From: Cladochytrium replicatum
Taxonomy: Eukaryota; Chytridiomycota; Chytridiomycetes; Cladochytriales; Cladochytriaceae
Reading direction: 5' to 3'
DNA: 64,000 bases
NCBI GenBank assembly: GCA_025526935.1
Contig: JAHLKD010000030.1
Span: forward strand, 398,053 to 462,052
The notes under the pieces were generated by a model. It had not been told where the DNA came from, did not search any database, and saw nothing but the letters and a program-made list of their open reading frames with translations. Position numbers and translations under genes: made by a program. Of the stretch, positions 23,351-33,282 are shown one piece after another. Numbering within the stretch: position 1 is the first letter of the stretch; each line of letters opens with the position of its first letter.

Positions 23351-25360
23351 ATGCCTTCGTATAAAGTTGCACCACCTAACGCAGACCTACTTCGATCGAA
23401 AAAGAGGAAGCGGCAAAGAGCGAGAGCAAAAAACTCGCGGGCAAACCGGGGTGCGGGGATCGCACAAGTTGTCGCTTCTGTGACCGAGAAAGACAACGAC
23501 GAACACGCTTTGGAATCACTCCTCTTTGGTGATGACATTGACTCCGGGGAGTGGTTGAGGTCACTGAATGAGAGGCACAAGGACACTGATGAATCGACCC
23601 GCGAGCAAGTCATTAGGAGAAACAACTTTGACGAGAATAGTGATTCGGAAACTGAGCCAGGATCGGTAATTACATGCTTTCAATCAGTATACTGCAATGC
23701 TGAATTTATTTAGAAGCGTCCGTTATTTTTCATTGAGTCCGCACCTACAGAGGCTGCCACGGAATCAGAGACAGGTTTGTGACTCAAAATCAAAAAGCAC
23801 TTGGCATTTAATGGCGCGTTTGTAGACAATGAGACAGATGAAGAAGGTCGATCACTTAAGTTACAAGCACTAGAACCTGTAGTGCCAGCTTCTGTCTGGG
23901 AAGATGACGAAGACGAAGATGGAAGTACGCCATCAGAAGTGGTGCGAGGAGTTGACATTTCTGCTGTATCACGTTTGCGGAAACTAAGAGAGTATGAAAG
24001 TGAGACCGTTGTCTCAATTCAGGACTATGAAAGTCGATTGCGCAAACAGTATGTCAGCACTTCACCCCTAACTAACCGTTCAAGTTTAACAAAGTATGAC
24101 GATAGATTCGAGAGCCTTAATCCTCGTCCAAATTGGGCTCAGCGAAGAGAAAACGAATCTGAAATCGGAGATGTGCTGCAACTTCTTCAGTCATCCGAAC
24201 GCCTCTCCGGGAACTCCCGGAAGGTTATATCTGCAGATCGAATTCCCATGGCACGACTAAAGGATGCGAACCAGTCAGCATACTCGCAGGTTTGTATGAT
24301 TTTATTATCTTGTAAGCTCTCACATTGTTTCCATCCATAGTCCGTCGTTCACTCTTTAAAGTTTCATCCAAGGGCTCCAGTTCTAATGACTGCGGGACTA
24401 GATAGGACTGTTCGCTTGTTCCAGGTGAGAGGTTTTCAATCTCCAGACTTTATCGCTTATAGTTGTTAAATGCGTCTTAGATCGACGGCAAAGTGAACCC
24501 CAAGATTCAGAGTATCACGCTCAAAGATTTGCAGATATACAGTGCGAACTTCACACCCGATGGTCGAGAGATTTTGATGACTGGGAAGAGAAGATTCTTC
24601 TACACCTTCGATCTCGAATCAGGAACAGTTAACAAAGTACCGGGCGTCAGAGGTCACGACGAAAACTCCTTCGAGAAGAGCTATCTGTCTCCATGCGGAA
24701 ATTACATCATTCTGCCGGGTCGGGACGGCGTTCTGCTGATGCTGAACCGAACTACGAAGCAATGGATTGCCGATCTGAAGATGAACGTTCCGGTTGTACG
24801 CTCTGTTGACTTCAGCTCAGATGGACGCTATTGCTATTCCATGGGTGCTGATGGTGTCGTTTGGCAATGGGATTTGTACACGAGGAGTCTAGTACATAAG
24901 TTTAGAGAAGATGGTGCGGTTAACACCAAGGTTTTCTCGATCTCGGGAGACTCAAAGTATTTTGCAATCGGGTAATTTGAATTACCATAATCTAATAATT
25001 GCATACTCAATCGATTTCTTTGCCAGCTCAAAGTCGGGAATAGTAAATATATACTCCGGCGCGGACTGCCATTCGTCAGAAAGGCCGAAACCTCTGAAAT
25101 CAATTCCGAATCTTACTACCTCAATTCACCAGCTTCGTTTCCACCCCGACTCTCAAATTTTAGCTATCTCTAGCCGAGCCAGAAAGGATTCTTTGAGAAT
25201 GTTGAACCTTCCAAGCATGCGCGTTTATCCGAACTGGCCTACAGAGAGAACACCTCTCAGTTACATTAATTCGCTCGATTTTTCACCAAGTGGAGGATAT
25301 ATGGCGATTGGGAATGATAAAGGGAAAGCATTACTTTATCGCTTGGGTGATTATGCATAA
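23351..25360 (+). CDS. UTP18: U3 snoRNP-associated WD40 protein Utp18
   Basis: Part of the small-subunit processome that cleaves the 18S rRNA precursor in the nucleolus. Exons 23351-23665, 23714-23774, 23826-24289, 24341-24424, 24481-24971 and 25027-25360 give 582 residues. The N-terminus is basic then acidic (RSKKRKRQRARAKNSR; ESLLFGDD). The WD40 part carries SVVHSLKFHPRAPVLMTAGL, DRTVRLFQIDGKVNPKIQS and LKDLQIYSANFTPDGREILM, which match Utp18. It continues to SLDFSPSGGYMAIGNDKGKA near the end, giving about six blades. The start at 23351 was preferred over an open frame that begins 18 codons upstream, because MPSYKVAPP begins the basic region. The stop is followed after 14 nt by AATAAA and after 29 nt by the next gene's ATG. 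Confidence 0.92.
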
Positions 25361-25389
25361 GTTGGAATTTGAAAAATAAATTTTTTTTG

Positions 25390-26841
25390 ATGACAAAACA
25401 AAGCCAACTTCAACAGGCCCTCGGCCGACTTGCCAGAGAGACACAAGGTTTTCAGGGAACTACAATCCGAGAGTATTCTGGTTCCCCGTCTCCGGTGGAG
25501 TTTCTGCGCTTAGTTTCGAATAATCAGCCTGCCGTCTTCAGAGGTTAGATTCATTGTCCAATGCCCCGCCAGTCTATGTTTACACCAAATAGGTGCCGCC
25601 AGTCAATGGAGCTGCATGAAATGGAGAGATCCCGCATATCTTATGCAAAAGCTTGGAAGCTCGTCGATTACAGTAACAGCTACTCCAAATGGGTTGGATA
25701 AAGGACAATTTTGATGACAACCAAACTCATGACCGCGGGGGTGGATTTAGGCTAGCTGACGCAGTTATTAGGGACGAATTTGTTACTCCCTATGAAGTCA
25801 AGATGTGCGCATCGGACTTATTTTCCCTGTTTCGAGCGGGACGACCGATCACACCTCAGAATTTTAAAAACCAGCTGAACGATGTTACACCCGTTTATTA
25901 TGTGCAAAGGTATTGCTCTTTTGCTGCTATTCCTTCTTTCCAATATATGCTTATTAAAGTCCGTCAAATTTAAAGCCAATGTGATAACATGAACTCCGAG
26001 TTCTCATGTCTGCGAGACGACGTTCCCCAAGGTGTGGAATGGGCATCGGAAGCTCTGGGAAAGCCATACGATGCGATGAACTTTTGGATGGGTGAAACCG
26101 CGGCTGTTACATCCCTTCATAAGGACCATTATGAGAATGTTTATATCGTGATTGCCGGCGAGAAAACGTTTACACTGTGAGCATCTGTGAAGTATTATTT
26201 CATTCAACTCGCTTAAATCTTTTTTGTTTTCCCGAAAAGGATTCCGCCTACGGAGTTTTTTACCTTGGATGAACGCCCCTACCCGACCGCACAGTACACT
26301 CCATCCAACGAAGCCCTGTTGTTCGAAAGCAGCAGAAAACCGCAGTCATGGAACATCACCCGTGTGGATCCGCCTAGCAATACGCGATGGGTATCCATTC
26401 CTCCGCGTTTCCTCAGAGACGGCAAGGATCAAGATTTGCCACCAGATTTTGTCGCTCGGTGTAGACCGATGGAAGTAACGCTTAGTGCTGAAGACATTCT
26501 TTATCTACCAGCAATGTGGTTTCATCGAGTTGAACAAACGTCCGAAGTCCTGTTCAGTTCGGATGTTAACGTTCCCAACCTGGACTGTGCAATCGCACTC
26601 AACTATTGTGAGTAAGGAACTGAGTATTTTTTTTCCTCTGGATAATCTGTTCAATTGGCAGGGTATGACATGGAGTTTGACAATAGGTACCGGTGGTTAC
26701 GAAATTCCTTGAATTATATGCTGACCTTCTTTTTGGAGGTACTCATATTTCAGCTTTCTGAGGAATATTGTTGCCATAGAAAAGCATGGCAGGCTCGAGG
26801 AATTACCCGAAAGCGATTCACTTGATGGATCGGAAGATTGA
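25390..26841 (+). CDS. JMJD7: JmjC-domain hydroxylase, JMJD7-like, 7 exons
   Basis: A Fe(II)/2-oxoglutarate dioxygenase; human JMJD7 hydroxylates a lysine in DRG-type GTPases. Exons 25390-25543, 25593-25692, 25751-25909, 25976-26176, 26240-26607, 26662-26686 and 26754-26841 give 364 residues. Recognisable segments in order are ITVTATPNGLADAV, VYYVQ, WASEALGKPYDAMNFWMGE, then the iron ligands in TSLHKDHYENVYIVIAGEK (His and Asp). LIPPTEFFTLDERPYPTAQ follows, and later SAEDILYLPAMWFHRVEQ (distal His) and ALNYWYDMEFDN. Length fits the family. The exon 2/3 junction is required, since unspliced reading gives a stop. The last junction is less sure: reading through gives an alternative C-terminus. 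Confidence 0.9.
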
Positions 26842-27209
26842 AGTTTATAAACAAAACATTTTCAAATTCCTTGATTGCAGTACATGTGACTTGACGACGT
26901 TTTGCCAAGACATTAACCCACTCAGGCTTGGGACAAGGAACATGAGGTTGAGAACGTAAAGATAGTTGCTAACCTCATGTTGCCTCTACTATCTCATTTT
27001 TCTTCATCGCTACGAAAACGGAAGGATTGAAAGATAAAATTTGGGCCTCTCCTCATTGTGAACAAGGTTGCCAAGCTTTTGGATGTTTTTAGGTAATTGA
27101 AAACGAATGTCCAGATCAAATATTATAGTTATGTATATATATTATATATATTCTTAACTTTCCCCGAGTGAACAGCAGCTTACGAAGCCAGCGAGTTTCC
27201 AGTGCACAA
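26842..27209. other. Intergenic region upstream of the WOPR gene
   Basis: About 370 bases, AT-rich near 27115-27155 with a TATATATATTATATATATT-like stretch. It presumably carries the WOPR gene promoter. No coding content. Confidence 0.5.
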
Positions 27210-28621
27210 ATGGAAACATACTTTGGAGTAGTCCAGAGCACGCATGATTGTTTGATCTTGTTCGAGGCCTGCAGACAGGGAGTGTTGAAGCGAGTGCGCC
27301 AGAGACTGACTGATTCGGAACGAGATAAAGTGATACGAAGCGGTGCAATCTTTATCTGGGATGAGGAGGAGAGCGGCATTAAGCGGTAATTTTCAACTTG
27401 GCAGACAAGCAATCCCCTAACGGTCTGGCATTGTGCAATTCAGTTGGACGGATGGACGATCATGGAGCCCTTCCAGAATCCAAGGAAGCTTTCTGGTGTA
27501 TCGTGAGATATGCAAAGAAGCCCTTGATTCCCCGGACGTGCCAAAAGTTGATGGGCTTATCAAAAAGTCGCTCAGTGTAAGAACGTCGCTCTCGCGAAAA
27601 CTTCATATTGTATCATACATCACGCGAGAGGACTTGGAAAGTGAAAAGTTGCAAAGCCCACGCACTTCATCGTCGCTGGCATCGATATCCTTGCGCGAGG
27701 AGTTGTACCCCGAGTTTAACGTCGCTGGCGGATCACTGTCGACTGAAATTCCGCTGAAGTACCCGTGGTCGACAGGAGGATCATATTCTCAAACATTGAA
27801 ACATAATTCGGAGGATATGAGAAATGATCAAACAGCGGGCTTTGGTGGCTGGCAAACATCTCAGAACTCAAGTTCGGGTTCAAATTCCAACGTAGTTCAT
27901 GCTACGAGCTGGGACCATGACCACTTTATGGAACCTCATCACTACTACCCGCCAGATGCATCGAGAGACCGCCTTCATGGGAACTTTAAGCGGAAGCGAT
28001 TTGAAGACATGTCTCGAACTCGTCCGGTGACAAAATACAGCAAAAGCTACTTTGATCGTCCATGTGTGGAGGACGGAGTGGAGGAACGTGAACTAAATCA
28101 TGTTGAGCACTACCACCCCCGTATGCCCGGTATTTAGCTTCAGCGTTTACGGATCGTTTGACTAAACAAAATGACGATCTGAAAAAGCAGCTCCCTGGGT
28201 CCGCGAACGTCACTTCTGTGAGATGGATCATTCTTATGGACCAACTGTTCCGGCTGGGCTACTTTATGACGGTCAAGCACGTCATTTCCACCATTGGCGA
28301 GCACCAGAAATGCCGCTTGGATCCTGCGACACTCGTTTGCTAACAAGACCTACGCTTGCAAATTTCCACATCGGCGACAATAATCGAATGCCCGCAAGCA
28401 TCGTTTCCCACAGTACAGCAGACAACTCTCGTCGGTCATACGGATTCACAGAAACCTTATCGTACAGAGGACGCTACGAATCCCACCATAAATTGCGAAG
28501 CGAAACACTCGAAACGGAACCCCATTTGTCATTCATGTCGGACGAGCATCCCCAGGAGCGCAGATTATCTGGTGAATGTTCACTATATCATAGTTTTCCT
28601 GAGGAGGGGAAAGCCATCTGA
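27210..28621 (+). CDS. WOPR-domain transcription regulator (Gti1/Pac2/Wor1 family)
   Basis: Fungal-specific DNA-binding regulators that control morphological switches, sporulation and virulence programmes in studied species. Exons 27210-27385, 27444-28129 and 28191-28621 give 430 residues. The WOPR box has both halves: METYFGVVQSTHDCLILFEA, RQRLTDSERDKVIRSGAIFI and WDEEESGIKRWTDGRSWSPS, then SFLVYREI, and the second half from about residue 95 with LSRKLHIVSYITREDLES. The rest is polar and His/Tyr/Ser-rich low complexity (HYYPPDASRD, HFHHWRAPEM), as is usual for the family. The third exon is joined because the intron 28130-28190 is in phase and opens a 143-codon frame; without it the protein ends at 28137. 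ATG 27210 begins exactly at the conserved METYFG. Confidence 0.9.
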
Positions 28622-29100
28622 ACCCCTTTCTAGTTACAACAAAAAACAAAATTCGGTCATTCAACAATTTTGTTAAGAATTTATACCAATTTTGATTTCA
28701 AGAGGTGATATGATGAGGATATCACTGGATATTGACCCCACAGAAAAAAATTTCTATTGAGATTCCCATCCTGGCAAGCTCATAACTTCCTTTTCCGACT
28801 CGATCTTGACCTCTTCAAAACAACATAACCCCCCGTCTACCGATGCTGTGCCTTGAACACTTTGCCATACGCCCTCCAACGGCTCCTTTCATGTAATGAT
28901 AGTCGACGCCCAGCCGCATGGCTCCCAATCTGACCAGCGCATCTTCGAGCCCTGCTCTCTCAGATGATCCCTCCTCTCTATCGTCGGCGGCGGCGTTGTT
29001 GTGCGGCCGAGGACTTTAATGATGTAGCTGGTTTAAGTCTGGATAATTCCTAAAATTGAAGAATACTGAAACCTACGTAGAAATATGAAATAATTTTGCT
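28622..29100. other. Region downstream of the WOPR gene
   Basis: A minus-strand frame around 28800-29010 contains LEDALVRLGAMRLGVDYHYM, which looks like protein sequence but I cannot name it. It may be more of the broken gene that follows. No complete gene is visible. Confidence 0.3.
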
Positions 29101-29670
29101 TTATTGCCGGTGTTGCAGAGAAAGATGCGAGCAGATACCGCTGGAACTGCTCGCCATTCTTGAGTTATCCATTGCGTCAGCAACAACATCCACTAAACAA
29201 CCTGTGACATCTGGAACTCTGTTCTCCCACCTCACTACATTTGCTGTTACCAATTAACAAAAAAAGAGATCAAAGCATAAGACATTCATGTTATTGTCAT
29301 GTCATGCTCACCCAGTTCGAAACCTTTCCGTGCCTCCTCGGACCCAACCACGATTCGATCCCAGGGTTCACAGGATCCCAAAATGCCATGCAACTCAACG
29401 ATTGCAATCGCGCTTGAAATCTCTCAGGAAATCCTCGACGCCTTCAACCTGAACACAGTAGCTCTGCATCCACTCGTTGGCAAATTTCTTGTCAAATCGT
29501 CCCGGATCATCCGCTGATCTTTGACTATGTATTAGAATTTGAGGCCGGATTTTCGTCTTTCTAACTTACCGACGACACCGACTACCAGTCTGCACTTACA
29601 TACAGCCATCGCAGCACTCAGCAGCACTTTGTTTCCCATGTGAAGACATGTCAAATTTATCAGTACAACG
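29101..29670 (-). pseudogene. Broken phosphopantetheine adenylyltransferase (CAB4/COASY-type) gene
   Basis: The enzyme converts 4'-phosphopantetheine and ATP to dephospho-CoA. Minus-strand pieces line up with the eukaryotic PPAT family. First is HMGNKVLLSAAMAVCKCRLV, corresponding to the nucleotide-binding LHxGHK region and the LVVGV strand. After an in-phase intron comes ADDPGRFDKKFANEWMQSYC and VEDFLRDFKRD. Then comes AIVELHGILGSCEPWDRIVV with GSEEARKGFEL (family: DPxGP, then VVSxET). Last is NVVRWENRVPDVTGCLVDVV and RMASSSG. Two faults are visible. The frame slips between the first motif's GGTFD and HMG parts, where the second catalytic His reads Asn. One extra base also separates FKRD from AIVEL. 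It may be a decayed paralogue. Confidence 0.55.
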
Positions 29671-30096
29671 ATTTGAAGATTCGAGACACCGACGAGCATC
29701 AACGATAATAAGTAAATGAATCAAGCAATGAAAGCTATCGAATGCCGGACAAAAAAGTGTGCGCAAACAAGCTTGTCGCATAGACCAGGAGTGTTCTGAG
29801 TATGATTTCGATTTCGAGGATGAGGAATGTATCAAAAAACAATCCAAAGCTACTTGATCAATTACGCATCGTAGCGCAGTGCGGACACCGGCAATCTCGG
29901 GATGATTCGAGGGTTGTTTGGTATGTTCCAGTTCATTCGGGTTTGTGCCACTTCTTATGTTTGATGTGGAATGTCATGGAAACGTGTCGATGAAAGGCAA
30001 AAAATTCGTGTCGACGCGTCCCAATAAAGACCCCCCAACCCCTCACCTTCCACTCCAGTCTAAATCCACAGAACTTCAATTACATACCTGTTAACG
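29671..30096. promoter_or_regulatory. Upstream region of the HSP70 gene
   Basis: Contains the promoter of the HSP70 gene. The 90 bases before the ATG are C/T-rich (CCCCCCAACCCCTCACCTTCC), as is common at highly expressed fungal genes. I looked for a run of three or more alternating nGAAn/nTTCn boxes and did not find a clean heat-shock element in the last 150 bases; near 29930 imperfect TTC boxes occur. Confidence 0.4.
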
Positions 30097-32196
30097 ATGA
30101 CGAAAGCCATTGGTATCGATTTGGGTACTACCTACAGGTATTCCTGCTGTCAGCCTGCGCCTATCATTTCTGACTTCTTTCATTCAGTTGTGTGGGTGTT
30201 TGGCAGAACGATCGGGTTGAAATCATCGCCAACGACCAGGGTAACCGAACTACACCCAGTTACGTCGCATTCACGGACTCGGAGCGTTTGATCGGTGATG
30301 CGGCGAAGAACCAGGTTGCGATGAACCCAATCAACACCGTTTTCGACGCGAAACGTCTCATTGGTCGTCGTTTCACTGACCAAGAAGTGCAGTCCGACAT
30401 GAAGCACTGGCCTTTCAAGGTCATCGACAAAGGCGGCAAGCCCTTCATTCAAGTCGAATACAAGGGTGAGACCAAGACTTTCACACCCGAGGAGATCTCG
30501 TCCATGGTGTTGCTGAAGATGAAGGAGACCGCAGAGGCATACCTCGGAGGCACCGTTAAGGACGCGGTTGTTACAGTTCCCGCTTACTTCAACGACTCTC
30601 AACGCCAGGCCACCAAGGACGCTGGTGCCATCGCTGGGCTTAACGTTCTCCGCATTATCAACGAGCCCACAGCTGCGGCGATTGCGTACGGTTTAGATAA
30701 GAAGACTGCGGGAGAGGTACATATCTTCTGCTTAATATTGTGTTTTTGGTCGTACTGAGTATCTTTCACAGAAAAACGTTTTGATCTTCGATCTTGGTGG
30801 TGGAACATTCGATGTTTCCCTCTTGACAATCGAGGACGGAATTTTCGAAGTGAAGGCCACTGCCGGTGATACCCACTTGGGAGGTGAAGACTTCGACAAC
30901 CGCCTTGTCTCACACTTCTGCGAGGAGTTCAAGCGCAAATACAAGAAGGACCTCACCAGCAACCCACGATCTCTCCGTCGACTCCGCACCGCCGCAGAGC
31001 GTGCAAAGCGCACACTTTCATCTGCCGCACAAACCTCCATTGAAATCGACTCACTATACGAGGGAGTTGACTTCTACACCTCCATCACGCGTGCTCGTTT
31101 CGAAGAACTCTGTGCAGACCTCTTCCGTTCCACTATCGACCCTGTTGAGAAAGTTCTCCGTGACTCCAAGATCGACAAGTCGTCTGTCGACGAAATTGTG
31201 TTGGTCGGAGGTTCCACTCGTATCCCTAAGGTTCAGAAGCTTGTCTCTGACTACTTCAACGGAAAAGAGCCAAACAAGTCGATGTGAGTGTGACAGGATT
31301 TCTGTTAACGTTTAGTTCTCAATCCTTCTTTAAGCAACCCCGATGAAGCTGTCGCTTACGGTGCTGCAGTCCAGGCCGCGATTTTGACCGGCGACACCTC
31401 AGAAAAGACCCAGGACTTGCTTTTGCTCGATGTTGCTCCTCTGTCGCTCGGTATTGAAACTGCCGGTGGTGTGATGACTGCTCTCATCAAGCGCAACACA
31501 ACCGTTCCTACGAAGAAGTCTGAGGTTTTCTCAACCTACGCGGACAACCAACCTGGCGTGCTCATTCAGGTTTATGAGGGCGAACGTGCTCGTACCAAGG
31601 ACAACAACATTCTCGGCAAGTTTGAACTCACTGGCATCCCACCTGCACCACGCGGCGTTCCCCAGATCGAAGTCACTTTCGATGTTGACGCAAATGGTAT
31701 TCTCAACGTCACCGCCGTCGACAAGACTACCGGTCGTTCCAACAAGATCACCATCACTAACGACAAGGGACGCTTGTCTAAGGAAGACATTGAGCGCATG
31801 GTTGCGGAAGCCGAGAAGTACAAGGCTGAAGATGAGGCCGCTGCCGAGCGCATTCAAGCGAAGAACGGGCTCGAGTCTTACGCATACAACCTTCGAAACT
31901 CTATTCAGGACGAGAAGCTTGCTGAAAAACTTGAAGCGTCCGACAAGGCTACTCTCGAGAAGGCAATCGATGAAGCTATCAAGTGGTTGGATGGTAATCA
32001 GGAGGCTGCAAAGGAGGAATTCGAACACCACCAGAAGGAGCTCGAGAAGGTTGCCAACCCGATCATGATGAAGGTTTACAGCGCTGGTGGTGCACCTGGT
32101 GGTCCTGGTGGTTTCCCAGGTGGTGCTCCAGGCGGATTCCCTGGCGCGCCTAGTGGCGGTGACCCATCTGGCCCCACTGTTGAGGAAGTCGATTAA
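30097..32196 (+). CDS. SSA: Cytosolic HSP70 chaperone (Ssa type)
   Basis: ATP-dependent chaperone for folding, translocation and stress repair. Exons 30097-30137, 30188-30716, 30772-31283 and 31335-32196 encode 647 residues, the usual length. Diagnostic segments include [56 protein letters not shown] and [16 protein letters not shown]. The substrate-binding part has [17 protein letters not shown] and [14 protein letters not shown]. The C-terminus has Gly-Gly-Phe-Pro repeats and ends PTVEEVD, the tag for TPR co-chaperones that marks cytosolic forms. Codons are strongly C/G-ending (AAG, CTC, GAC), unlike neighbouring genes, which suggests high expression. Its 3' end faces the TatD gene 90 nt away. 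Confidence 0.97.
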
Positions 32197-32286
32197 ATGG
32201 ATCTTGCGAATGATGGCTGCTGATTGTTGCTTTTAGTTGGCGTGTTTCCACGCATCATTAATATACATTATTTTTAAATGTAATTT

Positions 32287-33258
32287 TCATGTCCACTTGG
32301 CCTTTCGTTCATCTGGAACTCGAGATCTGTTGGTTTGTTTTGTTGATGGAAACATACTTGCTCCCGCCTCCCATATTCCCCTCTTTCCCGTAAGAAACTC
32401 TTCAGCATTGTTAAACGTCTTGGTCGCTGCCTCAAGTTCAGACCATCCCTTTGCTTGTGCAACAATGCTGAGAACATTGATCATTGCTTCATCCACCAAG
32501 GAAGGACCATATAGATCCGACTCTAACAGCAATCGGTCATCAGGGACTGCTCGAATACGCTCCATCACATCTGCCGAGCGTCCGGATACAACTGTCGAAA
32601 AACCGAAGAAGGCCCGACGTCCCACACCCTTGAGCTTGCAAATGCCATTCACGAGATCCGCAGAGCCAGTCCACGAATGAAATGCGAATCTCGGTGGTAG
32701 TCGATGTGGTTGCGCACTTCGCAAGAGATCAAACATCACGCCGTGGCATCGAACTACATGGATCGAGGCAGGTCTGTTGAATCGGGCAGCCAACAACAAT
32801 TGGGCTTCAAAGAGAGCCATTTGAAGAGCGAATGGGAACTTCTCTCCCGTAGCCCGGTTTTTAGCGACTTTGTCGATACCGATCTCCCCAACGAGGGCGT
32901 TGGGATATTTCATTAAAAGAGTCTCCAGTCTACGAAGAGTGGGATGCACCAACATTTCGTCCACGCTCGGATCTTTTTTGATTTTGCTGTCATCGTCACT
33001 AATCGTTGTGAATTCGACGTCTTGTTTCAGCATCTCTTGGCAGAACCAAGGATGGACACCGAATGCTGGGAAAACTTTGGGAGGGTTTGCTGGCGTGTTG
33101 GGGTCGGTGATCGATTCAACCCGGTCCCAGTCGCCGGTCCTCACTCCCATTGCACAGATACATTTTGTCTTGATTTGCTCGATTTCGGTCCTCTCTGTGG
33201 TCTCGTCCTGGATGTGAACGTGCGTGTCCACCAGATACCCAAACAACTCATCCCCCAT
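32287..33258 (-). CDS. TatD-family metal-dependent hydrolase (Scn1-like)
   Basis: Intronless, 323 residues. The metal-site residues of the TatD amidohydrolase fold appear in order: LVDTHVHIQ (His-x-His), FPAFGVHPWF, LVGEIGIDK (Glu), ASIHVVRCHG (His), FAFHSWTGS (His) and LLLESDLYGP (Asp). Family members act as 3'-5' exonucleases or DNases; the eukaryotic Scn1/Cut9-interacting group is the closest by motif style, but the substrate is unknown. The open frame continues to 33312 only with a TTG start, so the ATG at 33258 was chosen. That leaves 24 nt to the divergent start of the FN3-ankyrin gene. Confidence 0.88.
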   Translation of the reverse strand: MGDELFGYLVDTHVHIQDETTERTEIEQIKTKCICAMGVRTGDWDRVESITDPNTPANPPKVFPAFGVHPWFCQEMLKQDVEFTTISDDDSKIKKDPSVDEMLVHPTLRRLETLLMKYPNALVGEIGIDKVAKNRATGEKFPFALQMALFEAQLLLAARFNRPASIHVVRCHGVMFDLLRSAQPHRLPPRFAFHSWTGSADLVNGICKLKGVGRRAFFGFSTVVSGRSADVMERIRAVPDDRLLLESDLYGPSLVDEAMINVLSIVAQAKGWSELEAATKTFNNAEEFLTGKRGIWEAGASMFPSTKQTNRSRVPDERKAKWT

Positions 33259-33282
33259 CACGCTCAAAGCCACCACCCCATT
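33259..33282. promoter_or_regulatory. 24-nt gap between two divergent start codons
   Basis: The ATG of the TatD hydrolase (minus, 33258) and the ATG of the FN3-ankyrin gene (plus, 33283) are 24 nt apart. Leaders and promoter elements of each must therefore lie inside the other gene, or one true start is further inside. The plus frame stays open upstream into TatD, so it gives no independent stop to fix its start. Confidence 0.5.

Noticed and set aside
29671-30096. Heat-shock element upstream of HSP70
   Set aside because: No run of three alternating GAA/TTC boxes with correct spacing; only isolated partial boxes.
30180-30602. 140-codon minus-strand frame antisense to HSP70
   Set aside because: Mirror of a highly biased, C/G-ending coding exon; no domain and no independent signals.
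31531-32031. 166-codon minus-strand frame antisense to HSP70
   Set aside because: Same cause: codon bias of the real gene opens the opposite strand.
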